A stretch of DNA of 64,000 nt. Source: Apostichopus japonicus (Eukaryota > Echinodermata > Holothuroidea > Aspidochirotida > Stichopodidae). Numbering within the stretch: the stretch's first letter is position 1; each line of letters begins with the position of its first letter. The DNA lies in assembly GCF_037975245.1 (NCBI RefSeq), contig NC_092564.1, positions 15,912,984 through 15,976,983 on the forward strand, read 5' to 3'. Below the pieces are notes generated by a model, which saw nothing but the letters and a program-made list of their open reading frames with translations, did not search any database and was not told where the DNA came from. Both the position numbers and the translations under genes were made by a program. Shown here piece by piece: positions 1 to 12,035 of this stretch.

Positions 1-800
1 GAATATTTTCAAACTTAACGGTCATGTGATACAAGGTCACCGAAGGTCAATTAATGATAAAAAACTAGTATTTTTGCGATAACTTGAGAACAAATTGTCC
101 TTTAGGGTTGGGAGTTGCTTCAATGTAATCCAATTGTCGACCCGCATCTGGGTGACCCTTGACCTCAATTTGACCTCTGGTGACCTTTTCGTGTTTTGTG
201 GATTTTTACAGTTTCGATGCTATTTTCAGATGTTAAAGGTACCTTCTGATCATAAATGTCAATGGGTTGACCCCCGTGTGACCTTCGTGTGCGAAGTTAT
301 ATGAGGTCAAAGTTAATTTTCAGACATTTAATGCAATAACTCCCAGTTCCAAGGTGTGACAAGGTTGATATTTTTGGACAAGTTGCAAATGGTATAGGGG
401 AATATTTTCAAACTTAACGGTCATGTGATCCAACGTCACCAAAGGTCAGCTAATGTTAAAAAACTAGTATTTTGGGGGGGAGAAAATGGGCAAAGAAAAA
501 ATGTTTGAATTTTTACAGTCATGCTCTATTTAGGTCTCACCGATCAAAAATGTCAATTGGTTGACCTCCGGGTGACCTTTGTGTGTGAAGTTATGTATAC
601 AAGTTCAAAGTTAATTTTTAGACATTTAATGCAATTAAATCTCAATGCCAAGGTGTGACATGGTTGATATTTTGGGACAAGTTGTGAATGGGGTGGTGGA
701 ACATTTTGAAACTTAAAGGTCATGTCATCTGAGGTCACCAATGTTATCATATCTGTTGACACGCTTGTAGGTCTCATATATTTCTTACATTTTCGATGCC
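1..800. repeat. Diverged direct repeats rich in AGGTCA/TGACCT
   Basis: A block starting GAATATTTTCAAACTTAACG at position 1 recurs at about 401, and a more diverged copy (GAACATTTTGAAACTTAAAG) begins near 699. Between these, other stretches repeat as well (TTGACC..GGTGACCTT..GTGAAGTTAT near 265 and 560). The block is unusually dense in the hexamer AGGTCA and its complement. No convincing coding sequence is present. It may be part of a dispersed repeat that continues beyond the left edge. Confidence 0.7.
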
Positions 801-1387
801 ATATTTAGATCTCAAAAGTGCCTTTTGAACAAAAATCCGATCACATTTTGTGATCACAAAAGTGTTGGCTATAGTGTTGGTTACTTTATGGGAACATGTA
901 GGACCACAATTACTAGGACTATTTGAGCCCAATCTTGCTTGATAATATTATGTGTATTGTCATATACCCCAAGCAAGGAACCACAGTGCCCTTGGGCTCT
1001 TGTTTTTAAAATCAGTTTGTCACCAAAGTATATCTGACACAAATACTGTGCATGATACCTGTGTTTCACAATGTGTCAAAGTATACAGTACCCAACTGAT
1101 GACTACATTGAACAAACGAGTAATCCATCTCGAGTCAGCTTGACACTCAATATTATCCACTAAATATAGCCTACAAAGGGTAAAGAGCACTTCCAGAGAA
1201 TGAAATATCACTTAGGTATACTGATAACCAAAATGAATGATAAGTTGATTGTATTTGATATCCCCAAGTTTTCAGCCACATTCCATCTATAATATCCTTT
1301 ATACATGGAGAGGTTAAAAGGCCATCGTAATGTTACAGATAAAATTCCAATTTACCTAAGAACTATTTGGGTAAAAAACACACTTAC

Positions 1388-1444
1388 TTCACTGGGCCCC
1401 GATTCTGTTGATATATCTGTATCAATTTCGTCATGGCTAGCATC
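1388..1444 (-). CDS. Repeated 57-nt cassette exon, copy 1 (putative)
   Basis: On the minus strand the acceptor TTTAACATTGCAG is followed by 57 open nucleotides and the donor GAA|GTAAGTGTG. The peptide is DASHDEIDTDISTESGPSE, with Thr where the other copies have Ala or Leu context. The exon is a whole number of codons in phase 0 at both ends, so it could be skipped or joined to its sister cassettes without breaking frame. The protein family is not recognised. No transcript evidence is available, so the exon call rests on splice consensus and retained reading frame. Confidence 0.5.
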
Positions 1445-2303
1445 CTGCAATGTTAAATGGACAGTATTAACTTGATAGCATGTCTCCTATGTATACCTGA
1501 AAATTGAATACAAACATGCACTTTGCCGCAGTGTATGGAGATAGATTCTATAGCATGTCTCCTATGTATACCTGAAAATTGGGTACTAACATATGTTTCA
1601 TGATGTGTCGCAGTGTATTGGGATAGATTCTATAGCATGTCTCCTATGTATACCTGAAAATTGAATACAAACCTATTTGTCATGATGTGTACTGAGATAG
1701 ATTCTATAGCATGTCTTCTATGTATACCTGACAATTGAAAACAAGCATTTGTTTCACATTGTGTCATAGTGTGCAGTGGCCAACTGTTGGCAATATTGAA
1801 CTGACAAATATTCCACTAAAAGTCAGTTTGACCAACAGTTATCTCCATCTTTTCTTATCAAAGATTTTGGGTTCATATTTTTTTTTTATCTCAGTAGGCT
1901 AACAACCAACATGGATTTTTTTTTAAATCAGTTTGTCACCAAAGTATATCTGACACAAATACTGTGCATGATACCTGTGTTTCACAATGTGTCAAAGTAT
2001 ACAGTACCCAACTGATGACTACATTGAACAAACGAGTAATCCATCTCGAGTCAGCTTGACACTCAATATTATCCACTAAATATAGCCTACAAAGGGTAAA
2101 GAGCACTTCCAGAGAATGAAATATCACTTAGGTATACTGATAACCAAAATGAATGATAAGTTGATTGTATTTGATATCCCCAAGTTTTCAGCCACATTCC
2201 ATCTATAATATCCTTTATACATGGAGAGGTTAAAAGGCCATCGTAATGTTACAGATAAAATTCCAATTTACCTAAGAACTACTTGGGTAAAAAACACACT
2301 TAC

Positions 2304-2360
2304 TTCACTGGGCCCCGATTCTGCTGATATATCTGTATCAATTTCGTCATGGCTAGCATC
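2304..2360 (-). CDS. Repeated 57-nt cassette exon, copy 2 (putative)
   Basis: This copy has the same borders as its neighbours (..ATTGCAG| and GAA|GTAAGTG) and encodes DASHDEIDTDISAESGPSE. It lies 916 bp from copy 1. Splice sites and frame are intact. The residue composition is acidic and polar, suggesting a disordered repeat rather than a folded domain. Confidence 0.5.
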
Positions 2361-3220
2361 CTGCAATGTTAAATGGAAAGTATTAACTTGATAGCATGTC
2401 TCCTATGTATACCTGAAAATTGAATACAAACATGCACTTTGCCGTAGTGTATGGAGATAGATTCTATAGCATGTCTCCTATGTATACCTGAAAATTGGGT
2501 ACTAACATATGTTTCATGATGTGTCGCAGTGTATTGGGATAGATTCTATAGCATGTCTCCTATGTATACCTGAAAATTGAATACTAACATATTTGTCATG
2601 ATGTGTACTGAGATTGATTCTATAGCATGTCTTCTATGTATACCTGACAATTGAAAACAAGCATTTGTTTCACATTGTGTCATAGTGTGCAGTGGCCAAC
2701 TGTTGGCAATATTGAACTTACAAATATTCCACTAAAAGTCAGTTTGACCAACAGTTATCTCCATCTTTTCTTATCAAAGATTTTGGGTTCATATTTTTTT
2801 TTTATCTCAGTAGGCTAACAACCAACATGGATTTTTTTTTAAATCAGTTTGTCACCAAAGTATATCTGACACAAATACTGTGCATGATACCTGTGTTTCA
2901 CAATGTGTCAAAGTATACAGTACCCAACTGATGACTACATTGAACAAAACGAGTAATCCATCTCGAGTCAGCTTGACACTCAATATTATCCACTAAATAT
3001 AGCCTACAAAGGGTAAAGAGCACTTCCAGAGAATGAAATATCACTTAGGTATACTGATAACCAAAATGAATGATAAGTTGATTGTATTTGATATCCCCAA
3101 GTTTTCAGCCACATTCCATCTATAATATCCTTTATACATGCAGAGGTTAAAAGGCCATCGTAATGTTACAGATAAAATTCCAATTTACCTAAGAACTATT
3201 TGGGTAAAAAACACACTTAC

Positions 3221-3277
3221 TTCACTGGGCCCCGATTCTGCTGATATATCTGTATCAATTTCGTCATGGCTAGCATC
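3221..3277 (-). CDS. Repeated 57-nt cassette exon, copy 3 (putative)
   Basis: It encodes DASHDEIDTDISAESGPSE with intact acceptor and donor. The surrounding unit has small changes: an extra A near 2948 and a different set of subrepeats near 3500. The cassette itself is unchanged. Confidence 0.5.
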
Positions 3278-4141
3278 CTGCAATGTTAAATGGAAAGTAT
3301 TAACTTGATAGCATGTCTCCTATGTATACCTGAAAATTGAATACAAACATGCACTTTGCCGCAGTGTATGGAGATAGATTCTATAGCATGTCTCCTATGT
3401 ATACCTGAAAATTGGGTACTAACATATGTTTCATGATGTGTCGCAGTGTATTGGGATAGATTCTATAGCATGTCTCCTATGTATACCTGAAAATTGAATA
3501 CAATATGTTTCATGGTGTGTCACAGTGTACTGAGATAGATTCTAGAGCATGTCTCCTATGTATACCTGACAATTGAAAACAAACATATGTTTCACATTGT
3601 GTCATAGTGTACAGTGGCCAAATGTTGGCTATATTGAACTGACAAATATTCCACTAAAAGTCAGTTTGACCAACAGTTATCTCCATCTTTTCTTATCAAA
3701 GATTTTGGGTTCATATTTTTTTTTTATCTCAGTAGGCTAACAACCAACATGGATTTTTTTTAAAATCAGTTTGTCACCAAAGTATATCTGACACAAATAC
3801 TGTGCATGATACCTGTGTTTCACAATGTGTCAAAGTATACAGTACCCAACTGATGACTACATTGAACAAACGAGTAATCCATCTCGAGTCAGCTTGACAC
3901 TCAATATTATCCACTAAATATAGCCTACAAAGGGTAAAGAGCACTTCCAGAGAATGAAATATCACTTAGGTATACTGATAACCAAAATGAATGATAAGTT
4001 GATTGTATTTGATATCCCCAAGTTTTCAGCCACATTCCATCTATAATATCCTTTATACATGGAGAGGTTAAAAGGCCATCGTAATGTTACAGATAAAATT
4101 CCAATTTACCTAAGAACTATTTGGGTAAAAAACACACTTAC

Positions 4142-4198
4142 TTCACTGGGCCCCGATTCTGCTGATATATCTGTATCAATTTCGTCATGGCTAGCATC
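4142..4198 (-). CDS. Repeated 57-nt cassette exon, copy 4 (putative)
   Basis: It encodes DASHDEIDTDISAESGPSE, with the same phase-0 borders and strong GTAAGTG donor as the other copies. Confidence 0.5.
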
Positions 4199-5057
4199 CT
4201 GCAATGTTAAATGGAAAGTATTAACTTGATAGCATGTCTCCTATGTATACCTGAAAATTGAATACAAACATGCACTTTGCCGTAGTGTATGGAGATAGAT
4301 TCTATAGCATGTCTCCTATGTATACCTGAAAATTGGGTACTAACATATGTTTCATGATGTGTCGCAGTGTATTGGGATAGATTCTATAGCATGTCTCCTA
4401 TGTATACCTGAAAATTGAATACAAACCTATTTGTCATGATGTGTACTGAGATAGATTCTATAGCATGTCTTCTATGTATACCTGACAATTGAAAACAAGC
4501 ATTTGTTTCACATTGTGTCATAGTGTGCAGTGGCCAACTGTTGGCAATATTGAACTTACAAATATTCCACTAAAAGTCAGTTTGACCAACAGTTATCTCC
4601 ATCTTTTCTTATCAAAGATTTTGGGTTCATATTTTTTTTTTATCTCAGTAGGCTAACAACCAACATGGATTTTTTTTTAAATCAGTTTGTCACCAAAGTA
4701 TATCTGACACAAATACTGTGCATGATACCTGTGTTTCACAATGTGTCAAAGTATACAGTACCCAACTGATGACTACATTGAACAAACGAGTAATCCATCT
4801 CGAGTCAGCTTGACACTCAATATTATCCACTAAATATAGCCTACAAAGGGTAAAGAGCACTTCCAGAGAATGAAATATCACTTAGGTATACTGATAACCA
4901 AAATGAATGATAAGTTGATTGTATTTGATATCCCCAAGTTTTCAGCCACATTCCATCTATAATATCCTTTATACATGGAGAGGTTAAAAGGCCATCGTAA
5001 TGTTACAGATAAAATTCCAATTTACCTAAGAACTATTTGGGTAAAAAACACACTTAC

Positions 5058-5114
5058 TTCACTGGGCCCCGATTCTGCTGATATATCTGTATCAATTTCG
5101 TCATGGCTAGCATC
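5058..5114 (-). CDS. Repeated 57-nt cassette exon, copy 5 (putative)
   Basis: It encodes DASHDEIDTDISAESGPSE with intact splice borders. The unit to its right is lengthened by two ~78 bp subrepeats, so the presumed intron there is about 1015 nt instead of about 860 nt. Confidence 0.5.
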
Positions 5115-6129
5115 CTGCAATGTTAAATGGAAAGTATTAACTTGATAGCATGTCTCCTATGTATACCTGAAAATTGAATACAAACATGCACTTTGCCGTA
5201 GTGTATGGAGATAGATTCTATAGCATGTCTCCTATGTATACCTGAAAATTGGGTACTAACATATGTTTCATGATGTGTCGCAGTGTATTGGGATAGATTC
5301 TATAGCATGTCTCCTATGTATACCTGAAAATTGAATACTAACATATTTGTCATGATGTGTACTGAGATAGATTCTATAGCATGTCTCCTATGTATACCTG
5401 AAAATTGGGTACTAACATATGTTTCATGATGTGTCGCAGTGTATTGGGATAGATTCTATAGCATGTCTCCTATGTATACCTGAAAATTGAATACTAACAT
5501 ATTTGTCATGATGTGTACTGAGATTGATTCTATAGCATGTCTTCTATGTATACCTGACAATTGAAAACAAGCATTTGTTTCACATTGTGTCATAGTGTGC
5601 AGTGGCCAACTGTTGGCAATATTGAACTTACAAATATTCCACTAAAAGTCAGTTTGACCAACAGTTATCTCCATCTTTTCTTATCAAAGATTTTGGGTTC
5701 ATATTTTTTTTTTATCTCAGTAGGCTAACAACCAACATGGATTTTTTTTTAAATCAGTTTGTCACCAAAGTATATCTGACACAAATACTGTGCATGATAC
5801 CTGTGTTTCACAATGTGTCAAAGTATACAGTACCCAACTGATGACTACATTGAACAAACGAGTAATCCATCTCGAGTCAGCTTGACACTCAATATTATCC
5901 ACTAAATATAGCCTACAAAGGGTAAAGAGCACTTCCAGAGAATGAAATATCACTTAGGTATACTGATAACCAAAATGAATGATAAGTTGATTGTATTTGA
6001 TATCCCCAAGTTTTCAGCCACATTCCATCTATAATATCCTTTATACATGGAGAGGTTAAAAGGCCATCGTAATGTTACAGATAAAATTCCAATTTACCTA
6101 AGAACTATTTGGGTAAAAAACACACTTAC

Positions 6130-6186
6130 TTCACTGGGCCCCGATTCTGCTAATATATCTGTATCAATTTCGTCATGGCTAGCATC
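6130..6186 (-). CDS. Repeated 57-nt cassette exon, copy 6 (putative)
   Basis: This is the most upstream copy on the minus strand. It encodes DASHDEIDTDILAESGPSE, with Ser replaced by Leu through a TCA to TTA change. The frame stays open and both splice borders are intact. To its right (6240-7490) the array degenerates and no further cassette is seen. Confidence 0.5.
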
Positions 6187-7650
6187 CTGCAATGTTAAAT
6201 GGAAAGTATTAACTTGATAGCATGTCTCCTAGGCATACATGGTTATTAAAATACATATTCTCTACAGTGTAGAGTGTGTACTGTTCCAGATGTTGACTAT
6301 GTTGAACTGACAGTGTTACAACAAAGTTCTGTTTTATACCAGATAGCCTACCACGAAGATGCATACCACAAAGAGTGATTTTTGAGGATTTGTGTTTGTT
6401 TTTTATCTTAGTAGGCCAACAACCATGAATTGAATTGATTCTAATATTTTTTGTTTTGAAATATATAATAGTGTAAATGATGCCTACAAGAAGGAGTGTT
6501 ATTTAGAAAGAATGTATTGTTAAGTAAGTATAGGCTGACAGCCAAAATGGAAATGATTCTACGGCATGTCTCCTAAGTATACCTAGTAATTGAAAACAGA
6601 TTACAGTGTGTCATGTATACTGTTCCCAGATGTTGACTATGTTAAGCTAACTGGTCATATTACAAATTTCAGTTTTACAACAGATGTTATCATTAATGAT
6701 GCCTTCTGTAAAGAGTGAATAATTAAGAAAGAATTTATTTTCAGCTAGGAAAGTTGACAACCAAAGTGAAATAGGTTCTACAGTGTGTCTTCTAATTATA
6801 CCTTACAATTGAATACAAACATATGTTTCACAATTTGTCACAGTGTATTGAGATAGATTATATGGCAGGTCTCCTATGTATACCTGACAATTGAATACTA
6901 ACATATGTTTCATGATGCGTCACAGTGTACTGAGATAGATTCTATAGCACGTCTCCTATGTATACCTGAAAATTGAATACTAACATATGTTTCATGATGT
7001 GTCACAATGTACTGAAATAGATTTTATAGCATGTCTCCTATGTATACCTGAAATTGAATACAAACATGATTCACACTTTGTCGCAGTGTATTGAGATAGA
7101 TTCTATTGTATGTCTCCTATGTATACCTGAAAAATGGGTACTAACATATGTTTCATAATGTGTCGCAGTGTATTGGGATAGATTCTATAGCATGTCTCCT
7201 ATGTATACCTGAAAATTGGGTACTAACATATGTTTCATGATGTGTCGCAGTGTATTGGGATAGATTCTATAGCATGTCTCCTATGTATACCTGAAAATTG
7301 AATACAAACATATGTTTCACATTGTGTCATAGTGTACAGTGGCCAAATGTTGGCTATATTGAACTTACAAATATTCCACTAAAAGTCAGTTTGACCAACA
7401 GTTATCTCCATCTTTTCTTATCAAAGATTTTGGGTTCATATTGTTTGTTTTTTTTAATTCAGAAGGCTAACAACCAAAGAGGGTTTTTTTTAAATCAGTT
7501 TGTCACCAAAGTATATCTGACACAAATACTGTGCATGATACCTGTGTTTCACAATGTGTCAAAGTGTACAGTACCCAACTGATGACTACATTGAACAAAC
7601 GAGTAATCCATCTCGAGTCAGCTTGACACTCAATATTATCCTCTAAATAT

Positions 7651-10600
7651 ATGTTGGTTCAGTACTTTACATTTGATACAAAAAGTTTCTTCTACAACAG
7701 CTTCCCAAAATGTGTATGTGTCGCAATAGGTTAAGTTTTAACCGCAAATTACAGTACGATTCATTATTTGCATATTACACCAAAATTTGCACTTGGCGTC
7801 CAGATGGCAGGAAAATGTACCATCATGTTCAATGTGTTGTGTATGAACTTCAACAAGTTCAAATATCGATGATATAGTTATATTCTGTGACTAATGTCAG
7901 TGGGAATTATGTGTGTAAAAACTTGGGTTTTCCACGTGTTATATATATATAGAAATTTTACGTAAGTGGAGCGAATGTAGGGGCGGCTCGTTGATTGTGA
8001 GGAAGCACTTATCTAAGCATCAATATTTGTGAAAAATATCATAAGGTTTTTCAGATATTCTCTTTGAATGTGCCCTTCATATATCTCTCTCTATCCGTCT
8101 ATTCAAAGCTCAACATTTAGAATAATGCTGTTAGAGGAAAAATTATCGTCATAATCAAAATATCGCGATAATGTTGGAACTATTTATCGTGCCGGTAAAA
8201 AGCAAATACTGCCCAACCCTACTCTCAGGCACCTCCCCCCCCCCACCCGCACAATCTCCACAACACAAAATATCAGAAACATTAAACAAAACAGAAATAT
8301 TATTTAATTGTCCCACATTTCAGTTGTTACAGAGAAAACCAAATTAACATAACTTGAGCACAGCTTGAACACACTCACTAAGCGGAAGTATTACTTGTTG
8401 CACAGTGAGTGCCAATTTAAGCCCAGATGCTACATTATACAGTATGTTTAGATATAACCTACTAAACTGTTTATATTTTAACTGTTTGAACTTTTGTATG
8501 ACTTTAGGCCTTCCATCCTTCGAGTAGCAATTTAGCAGATAAGTTAATGTTGTTTTGGGGTCAATTCAAGTTAATATTTGCAATTCCAAAATGTTTTTTA
8601 CCTTGTGAATGGAAATTTAGAATGCCAAACATATATTCTAAGCAACTTACAAATGGATTGAGAAAATCTAGTAAAATGTGTCATTAGCAATCAGAAAGAC
8701 AATTAACATATGCTTTCATTTTTTTTAATGATAACTGATCCAAAAGATGAAAATCCTCTGGATGCATCTAGTCATAGCATGGCATCATGTTCATAGCAGC
8801 AATAGTAACAAATATGGAAATCATTTTTTGTAGAAATTTAGAGATTTATTTCCTATTTTAAAACACTCAGTGAATATGCATCCACATTGAAGAGAATGTT
8901 TTAATTCTTTTCCCAGTTGTGGCATGCAGATTGCCAATGCATTTAACAGCTCACAGTAGGTTGATTCTTTGACCCGGCATCTGTGAAGTTACTCCCAAAT
9001 GGCTATAGGGTTTTGAAGTTGAATGTTTGTTAATATTTTATTGAAAAATTCTCATGAGATTTTGGGCCCACAAGAAAAGTCTCATGTGAAAGAACTAGCC
9101 AGTTGAACACTGTTGCATGCCTATACTTTGCATTATGCACTGTGAAAACTGCCTACAGTAAACCATCCAACAAGAGACCTTATATCTTAAGCTAGATCTA
9201 GTAATGGCAATCACACAATTTGCAGTAGGTGCGAAGCCAAACCACATATACAATGACTTCCTGTCTTCATTAAAGCAGTGAGTAAGTCTGATGAAAACTT
9301 TACAACTGTACCTTGACTAGCTGACAACTTTATGTAGGGAGGGTAACAGATTCAAGTTTTGCCCCATAATATTTTTTAAATCAGAGTTAAGATGTCCAGT
9401 GGCAACTGTGGACCATTTTCAGTGTCCTCATGAAGAACATTCTTGAACACAATTGTAACGTGTGGTTAGCAGTGACTGCATTGCAATGTTGGGATTATTC
9501 TGACATTTTCATTGCAACCGACCTATTCATGCAACAACAGATCTTAGTCATCCTACCTTACATCCTAAGCTACTCAATAAACTATCACACAATGAAAATA
9601 AAGTGTGAAGCCAACCCACATTTATAAGGGTCTTCCTTTGTCAGTAAGCATCAGTTAGCATGCTAATAACTTTGCAACAGTAGCCTGACTAGCTGACATG
9701 GTGAGCATTTGAGAAACTTTATCGATGGGAAATTTCTGAGGGGAATATCACTATATTGTGTGAGTCACAGATTCCAAGGATTTTCCCATAATATTTTTTT
9801 TTAAATCAGAACCAGATACCTACATGCCAGTTCTAAAATTTTCATGGCAATCTTTCTATTTTTATTTATCTATTAAGGAGGGCAATGTTCTGCACAATTC
9901 TTTCACTAAAAACACAATGGGATAGGATAACAAGATACAACTCTATTCATAGTGTTTACTGTATGCTGAAATGCCATTGAACATTTGATTCTGTCCCACA
10001 AGATTGTATAAATGCCCCATGTTAAATTACCAAGTATACATATAATCACAGTCTGCTCAACCAGCAATGATTACAAACTTAATGCTATCTTTCTGCACTT
10101 GGTACGTGTAATAGCTCCATAATGTGACTGTGGATGTGCTTGCCCCCTTTGTCTTATTTCCATGAAATCCTCATGCTTGATCACAGATGAAACCTGTTGC
10201 ATCTCAAGATCTCATGTGTATATATCATATGTTGATCCTCCAAGGACCCTCTGAGTTCAAATGACTTAAATACTGTAGTTTCTATCATAAAAAAAGGAAC
10301 TCAGAGAGTGCAGTTCAGGTACAATATTGTGGATCTGCACTACACCAACAATATTACAGTATCTCAGAAGAAATAAAGTTTATAGTCTACAATTATGTCT
10401 GCTGTACACACTTCTTTGAAACGTTAACTTCTGCCGCAGCACCCTAACATAACACTTACATACTTTCAGGCTAGTTTGTACCAAAATTACTCAATAAGTC
10501 TCCTTTGCACCTTGTGTGTTATGTTATCATGTTTAGTCTATCAATGATTTATTAATTAATAAAAGTTGGTCTATTTAAGCAATTTATTCCACTTCTTTAT

Positions 10601-10651
10601 CATGTGACAAAAATAAATAAAATGAGGCTTTCTAAAATTGTATGTGTTTAA
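7651..10651. other. Non-coding stretch with a diverged direct duplication
   Basis: No supported gene. About 9180-9420 and about 9545-9810 share a diverged segment in the same orientation: GCGAAGCCAAACCACAT versus GTGAAGCCAACCCACAT, CTTGACTAGCTGACA versus CTGACTAGCTGACA, and CCCATAATATTTTTT followed by AAATCAGA in both. The offset is roughly 370 bp. Short open frames here show no recognisable protein. Confidence 0.55.
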
Positions 10652-10886
10652 AGGTAGTCTGTATAGGCCCCACCACGCTATAATTGCTAGAAGTTTTCAA
10701 AACTACTTTCCTTGAGGTCTTTATTTCCCAAATTTTTCTCAGACATACTAAATGAACACACAGGATGACTGAATGTCCCAGTGAGGTAAATTTCCTCCTG
10801 GGTGGCACTAAAAACAGTTTAAGAATGTTGACCAAAAGTGACCATATTTGAAAATCTGTCATACTTGGGGCCAATACAGCATACCT
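10652..10886 (+). mobile_element. TTAA-flanked MITE, family A, copy 1
   Basis: It begins AGGTAGTCTGTATAGGCCCC after TTAA (10648-10651) and ends with the inverted counterpart GGGGCCAATACAGCATACCT before TTAG (10887-10890). The imperfect terminal inverted repeats are about 20 bp. The element is 235 bp, has no coding capacity and is related in reverse orientation to 13084-13341. The TTAA flank suggests mobilisation by a piggyBac-like enzyme, which is an inference. Confidence 0.75.
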
Positions 10887-12035
10887 TTAGCAGCGTGATT
10901 CTGGTCCCAAATGATAGGGCAAGCTTTTTGTACATCCAACCCAAGCTACATATGGCACAACCAGGGTTGGTTTCTATTCCCCCCAGGCTATACATTGCAA
11001 CAAACAAAAAAGTTCAACATTTAGGCCTACTGGAGGCATGGGTGTGTGTAATTAGGGAAGTACAAGGCAGTGGTGGTCTGCAAAAAAGGCATATACAGAA
11101 TTTAAAGGGGGCCCATACAAAATTCTTGGCGACTACCTGTGTTAGATAGTGTAAAACCGCCTACCCCCCCCCCCCCCCAATTTAGCTACTTTTATAGTAA
11201 ATCATAATTCCTCTTCCAAACCAAATCTAGGCCTATCGTGAGAATCTGTAGTCTCGGAGCCAAATTCTATCCAACTCCAGCCAGATTCTATCTTTCTCCA
11301 TCCTCCTAGCGGAAAGTAACGTGTGCGGAGAATAATGATACCTGTGTGACTACATGTTTGAGTTAGAAGAGAGGGGTAAATCCTTCATAAAAATCTAATT
11401 AATTTTGTTTATTTTTGCTGAGTTTATATGAAAAAAATGTTTCAATTGCTATCTTCCTCCTGCTTGTATTTTGGCTAATAGTATCATGCTCTCATCGGCT
11501 ATGTGAAAGCTGGATGAATTCAGTTATTTTAAGACCTCGTAGTATTTGCCTCTCACATTTCGCCCCTAAAATCTTGGGTGGAAAACAACTTTTCAGGACT
11601 TAGCCTAGGCTCTAGCCTCCATTCCTGTATCATATATTTAATGCATTGGCTTAATTTTTTTTAACTAAATGGGCAATTAGCAAAATTGTAAAACTTTAAA
11701 AAGTCCACTTTCGTATTATTATTTTTGGTATGATATTGGAACATGTTTTCAGCCTTATATACTTATTGTTAACAAAACAACCATTGAATTGCTTAAATGT
11801 TGGGTTGCCCTATAGGCCTGAACCCATACTGGAAAGTATACATGTTACGCTGAATATCTTCGGCGTGCAATTATAACTTTACACAGCAATCTAATGGCCT
11901 GATTTTCCTAGAAAAACAAGCTGACGACGTTAGGCATGGTGTTACACATTATACTATATGAAATTTGGCTTAAATTCCAGACTACTTTAAAGTTTGAACA
12001 CACACCTCCCAAAGAATAGGCTAGTGTAACCTTAC
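10887..12035. other. Non-coding stretch
   Basis: I see no supported gene. There is a poly-C run near 11164 and short chance frames. A hydrophobic plus-strand frame near 11415-11603 has no splice or family support. Confidence 0.4.

Larger units (their letters stand above)
1001..7650. repeat. Tandem array, ~916 bp unit with nested ~78 bp subrepeats
   Basis: Unit starts (ATCAGTTTGTCACC) fall at about 1010, 1926, 2843, 3764, 4680 and 5752, with a truncated copy at 7494. Spacing is 916, 917, 921, 916 and 1072 bp. Copies are nearly identical, so the array is young or homogenised. Within each unit a ~78 bp subrepeat (GATAGATTCTATAGCATGTC...) occurs several times; the 1072 bp unit holds two extra subrepeats (about 5380-5535). 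More diverged subrepeats occupy 6550-7310. The apparent 63-residue minus-strand frames that recur in each unit are by-products of the repetition. Each of the six full units also holds a possible 57-nt exon on the minus strand, listed separately. Confidence 0.95.

Noticed and set aside
1020-5953. Five identical 63-residue minus-strand frames (MIFHSLEV...)
   Set aside because: They repeat because the DNA unit repeats. One unit breaks the frame with a single extra base, and no splice or family signal supports them.
1001-7650. CRISPR array
   Set aside because: Repeats are far too long, the spacers are themselves repeated, and the window is eukaryotic.
7970-8215. hAT-like element with a TGCCCAACCCT right end and ATTATCGCGATAAT-type interior
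   Set aside because: No matching left terminal repeat or target duplication was found, so its borders cannot be supported.
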